From: Mycolicibacterium gadium
GTDB taxonomy: Bacteria > Actinomycetota > Actinomycetes > Mycobacteriales > Mycobacteriaceae
Reading direction: 5' to 3'
DNA: 64,000 nt
NCBI RefSeq assembly: GCF_010728925.1
Contig: NZ_AP022608.1
Span: 2,852,001-2,916,000, forward strand
Shown: positions 62,810-64,000 of the stretch, piece by piece
Layout of the letters: each line of letters starts with the position of its first letter
Position numbering within the stretch: the first letter of the stretch is position 1
Program-made: the position numbers and the translations under genes
The notes under the pieces: model-generated
Told to the model about the DNA's origin: nothing
Database searches by the model: none
Seen by the model: the letters and a program-made list of their open reading frames with translations, nothing else

Positions 62810-63645
62810 CGGGGGAAATCGGCTCCGCGCGAGAGTGTTTCGCTCGACCGGATGTCGGCCAGATTCTGCTCCAGCGCGGCCACCACACCGTCGAACGCTT
62901 CGCTGCCGAGCACCAGCCGCCGGGGCGGCTCGTCCTGGGCCATCGCGGCGATCACCGCACGTGCTCCCCGCATCGGGTCGCCGGGCTGCGCGCCGTCCTG
63001 GTCGATGAACTCTTGGCGTACCTGCTCCAACATGGGCCGGTACTCGGCGATGGTTTCGGTGATCGGTTCGTCGACGAAGCCGGCATAGGCCCGCGTGCGA
63101 AACCCCCCGGGCTCGACGGCCATCACGTTAATGCCCTGCGGCGCAACCTCTTCTCGAAGCACTTCGGTGACAGCTTCGACGGCGAATTTGGTGGCGCTGT
63201 AGTAGCCGAACCCGATCGCCCCAAGCAGGCCCGCCACCGACGATATGTTGACGATCCACCCGCTGCCGCGGGCACGCATACCCGGCAGCACCGCTCGGAT
63301 GACCGAAAGCATGCCGAAGAGGTTCAGGTCGAACATCGCCCGCACTGCGGCCTCGTCCATACCCTCGATTGATCCGTACCAGCCGCGGCCGGCGTTGTTG
63401 ACCAGCACGTCGATGCCGCCGAAGTGTGACTCGGCCGCGCGCACTGCCTCCCGGACCTGCCCGGCGTCGGTCACGTCGAGGGGCACGACGAATGCGCGTT
63501 CGGTGTACTTCTCGGTCCACGAACGCAATTCGTCAGGCCGACGTGCGGTGAGCACGACGTTGTCGCCGATCTCGAGCGCAGCTTCGGCGAAGGCCATGCC
63601 GAACCCGCCCGGGGTGCCGCCGGTGATGAACCATGTCTTCGACAT
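62806..63645 (-). CDS. Classical short-chain dehydrogenase/reductase
   Basis: 279 residues. The NAD(P)-binding TGGTPGGFGMAFAEAAL is followed after the second strand by basic residues (TARRPDELR), suggesting NADP. NNAGRGWYG and the catalytic YYSATK are also visible. Unlike the SDR at 11.8 kb it lacks the mycofactocin-type insertion. The ATG overlaps the stop of the small SnoaL-like gene, so the two are co-expressed. Confidence 0.88.
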   Translation of the reverse strand: MSKTWFITGGTPGGFGMAFAEAALEIGDNVVLTARRPDELRSWTEKYTERAFVVPLDVTDAGQVREAVRAAESHFGGIDVLVNNAGRGWYGSIEGMDEAAVRAMFDLNLFGMLSVIRAVLPGMRARGSGWIVNISSVAGLLGAIGFGYYSATKFAVEAVTEVLREEVAPQGINVMAVEPGGFRTRAYAGFVDEPITETIAEYRPMLEQVRQEFIDQDGAQPGDPMRGARAVIAAMAQDEPPRRLVLGSEAFDGVVAALEQNLADIRSSETLSRGADFPR

Positions 63646-63866
63646 CAGGGCTCGATCACCAGTCGGCTGATCAGTGCACGGTCCGTGGTGAACCGGATTT
63701 CGTCGATGCCGCGGTAGGTCTGGCCCTCGTCGGTCACGACCGCGTCAGCGGTGAAGGTGCTGATGGCCGTGGTCACGTCCCGCGCCTCGTGCGCGGTCAG
63801 GTAGGTGGTGATGGTCGCAGATAACTCGTCCCACGACGTCGGTGTCTGTTGCTTGTCGGTTGTCAT
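63645..63866 (-). CDS. Shortened SnoaL-like protein
   Basis: 73 residues. It starts like a SnoaL/NTF2-fold protein (LSATITTYLTAHEARDVTTAISTFTADAVVTDEGQTYRGIDEI) and ends with the usual last strand (LISRLVIEP). The middle 50 or so residues of the usual fold are missing. Either an in-frame deletion has left a remnant or it is a minimal variant. ATGA overlap with the SDR. Confidence 0.6.
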   Translation of the reverse strand: MTTDKQQTPTSWDELSATITTYLTAHEARDVTTAISTFTADAVVTDEGQTYRGIDEIRFTTDRALISRLVIEP

Positions 63867-63944
63867 GCCTCCACGGTGGGGTCTCCCGCGGGGAGAGAGT
63901 CAAGCCGGCCGAGGCTTCGTCAACCGGCGATCAGACAATGCCCG

Positions 63945-64000
63945 TCAGTCCAGGAACCGGTACTCGACGTCGAGTGAGCGATAAGTGCGCTCAGCCCTAC
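63945..64000 (-). CDS. Possible C-terminus of a further gene, cut by window edge
   Basis: The last 18 codons of an open minus-strand frame (RAERTYRSLDVEYRFLD then TGA) look protein-like and point to a gene entering from the right. Too short to identify. Confidence 0.35.
   Translation of the reverse strand, partial: RAERTYRSLDVEYRFLD

Overview
The window is GC-rich chromosomal DNA from a Mycobacterium, most likely a fast-growing (Mycolicibacterium-type) species. The evidence is a mycofactocin locus, the order rpsL-rpsG-fusA-tuf and rpoB-rpoC, a mycothiol-type DinB enzyme, MceG, DUF3558/DUF3060/DUF4333 secreted proteins and many GTG starts with GTGA/ATGA overlaps. As I recall it, the backbone runs in the same order as the M. 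tuberculosis segment around Rv0648-Rv0694, here read backwards. No species can be named from the sequence. I saw no tRNA, rRNA or CRISPR array.

Left end (1-5.4 kb): mycofactocin biosynthesis genes mftA-mftB-mftC-mftD, with mftD cut by the edge, stand opposite their TetR-type regulator mftR. An ECF sigma factor translationally coupled to a three-domain VOC protein follows. 5.4-16.3 kb: a ferredoxin reductase and a mycofactocin-type short-chain dehydrogenase (SDR) flank an arginine/ornithine catabolism block. The block has an Lrp regulator facing a DDAH-like hydrolase, ornithine aminotransferase, amino-acid permease and universal stress protein, plus arginine deiminase with an arginine/ornithine antiporter. 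16.4-19.7 kb: MFS exporter, cutinase-like esterase and zinc alcohol dehydrogenase.

19.8-24.1 kb: the rpsL-rpsG-fusA-tuf translation operon. 24.4-27.2 kb: a TetR regulator, two DUF3558 lipoproteins and, divergently, two DUF3060 secreted proteins. 27.2-31.3 kb: the fadE8-echA5-paaX-echA4 operon of acyl-CoA metabolism, with all genes overlapping or nearly touching. 31.3-36.8 kb: alpha/beta hydrolase, PAP2 membrane enzyme, endonuclease IV, an internally duplicated membrane protein, a mycothiol-dependent-type enzyme and an AbiEi/DUF559 protein. 37.0-44.4 kb: rpoC and rpoB. 44.8-50.9 kb: secreted lipase with an acidic linker, orphan molybdopterin oxidoreductase, MceG ATPase and a DUF4333 lipoprotein.

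51.0-52.2 kb: rplL and rplJ with a structured leader. 52.3-60.6 kb: an LLM-family oxidoreductase separated by an intact IS1182-type insertion sequence from a ROK kinase, a small unknown protein and a GH38 alpha-mannosidase. 60.6-64.0 kb: EEP-family phosphatase/nuclease, nucleotidyltransferase-like protein, MerR regulator, SDR and a shortened SnoaL-like protein.

The least expected signals are non-coding. A four-copy, same-oriented family of hairpin repeats closes minus-strand genes including rpoC and tuf. Five genes have promoters that imply leaderless mRNAs. Candidate operators lie at mftA/mftR, the Lrp/DDAH gap, the mycofactocin-type SDR (an exact KstR-like motif) and fadE8.
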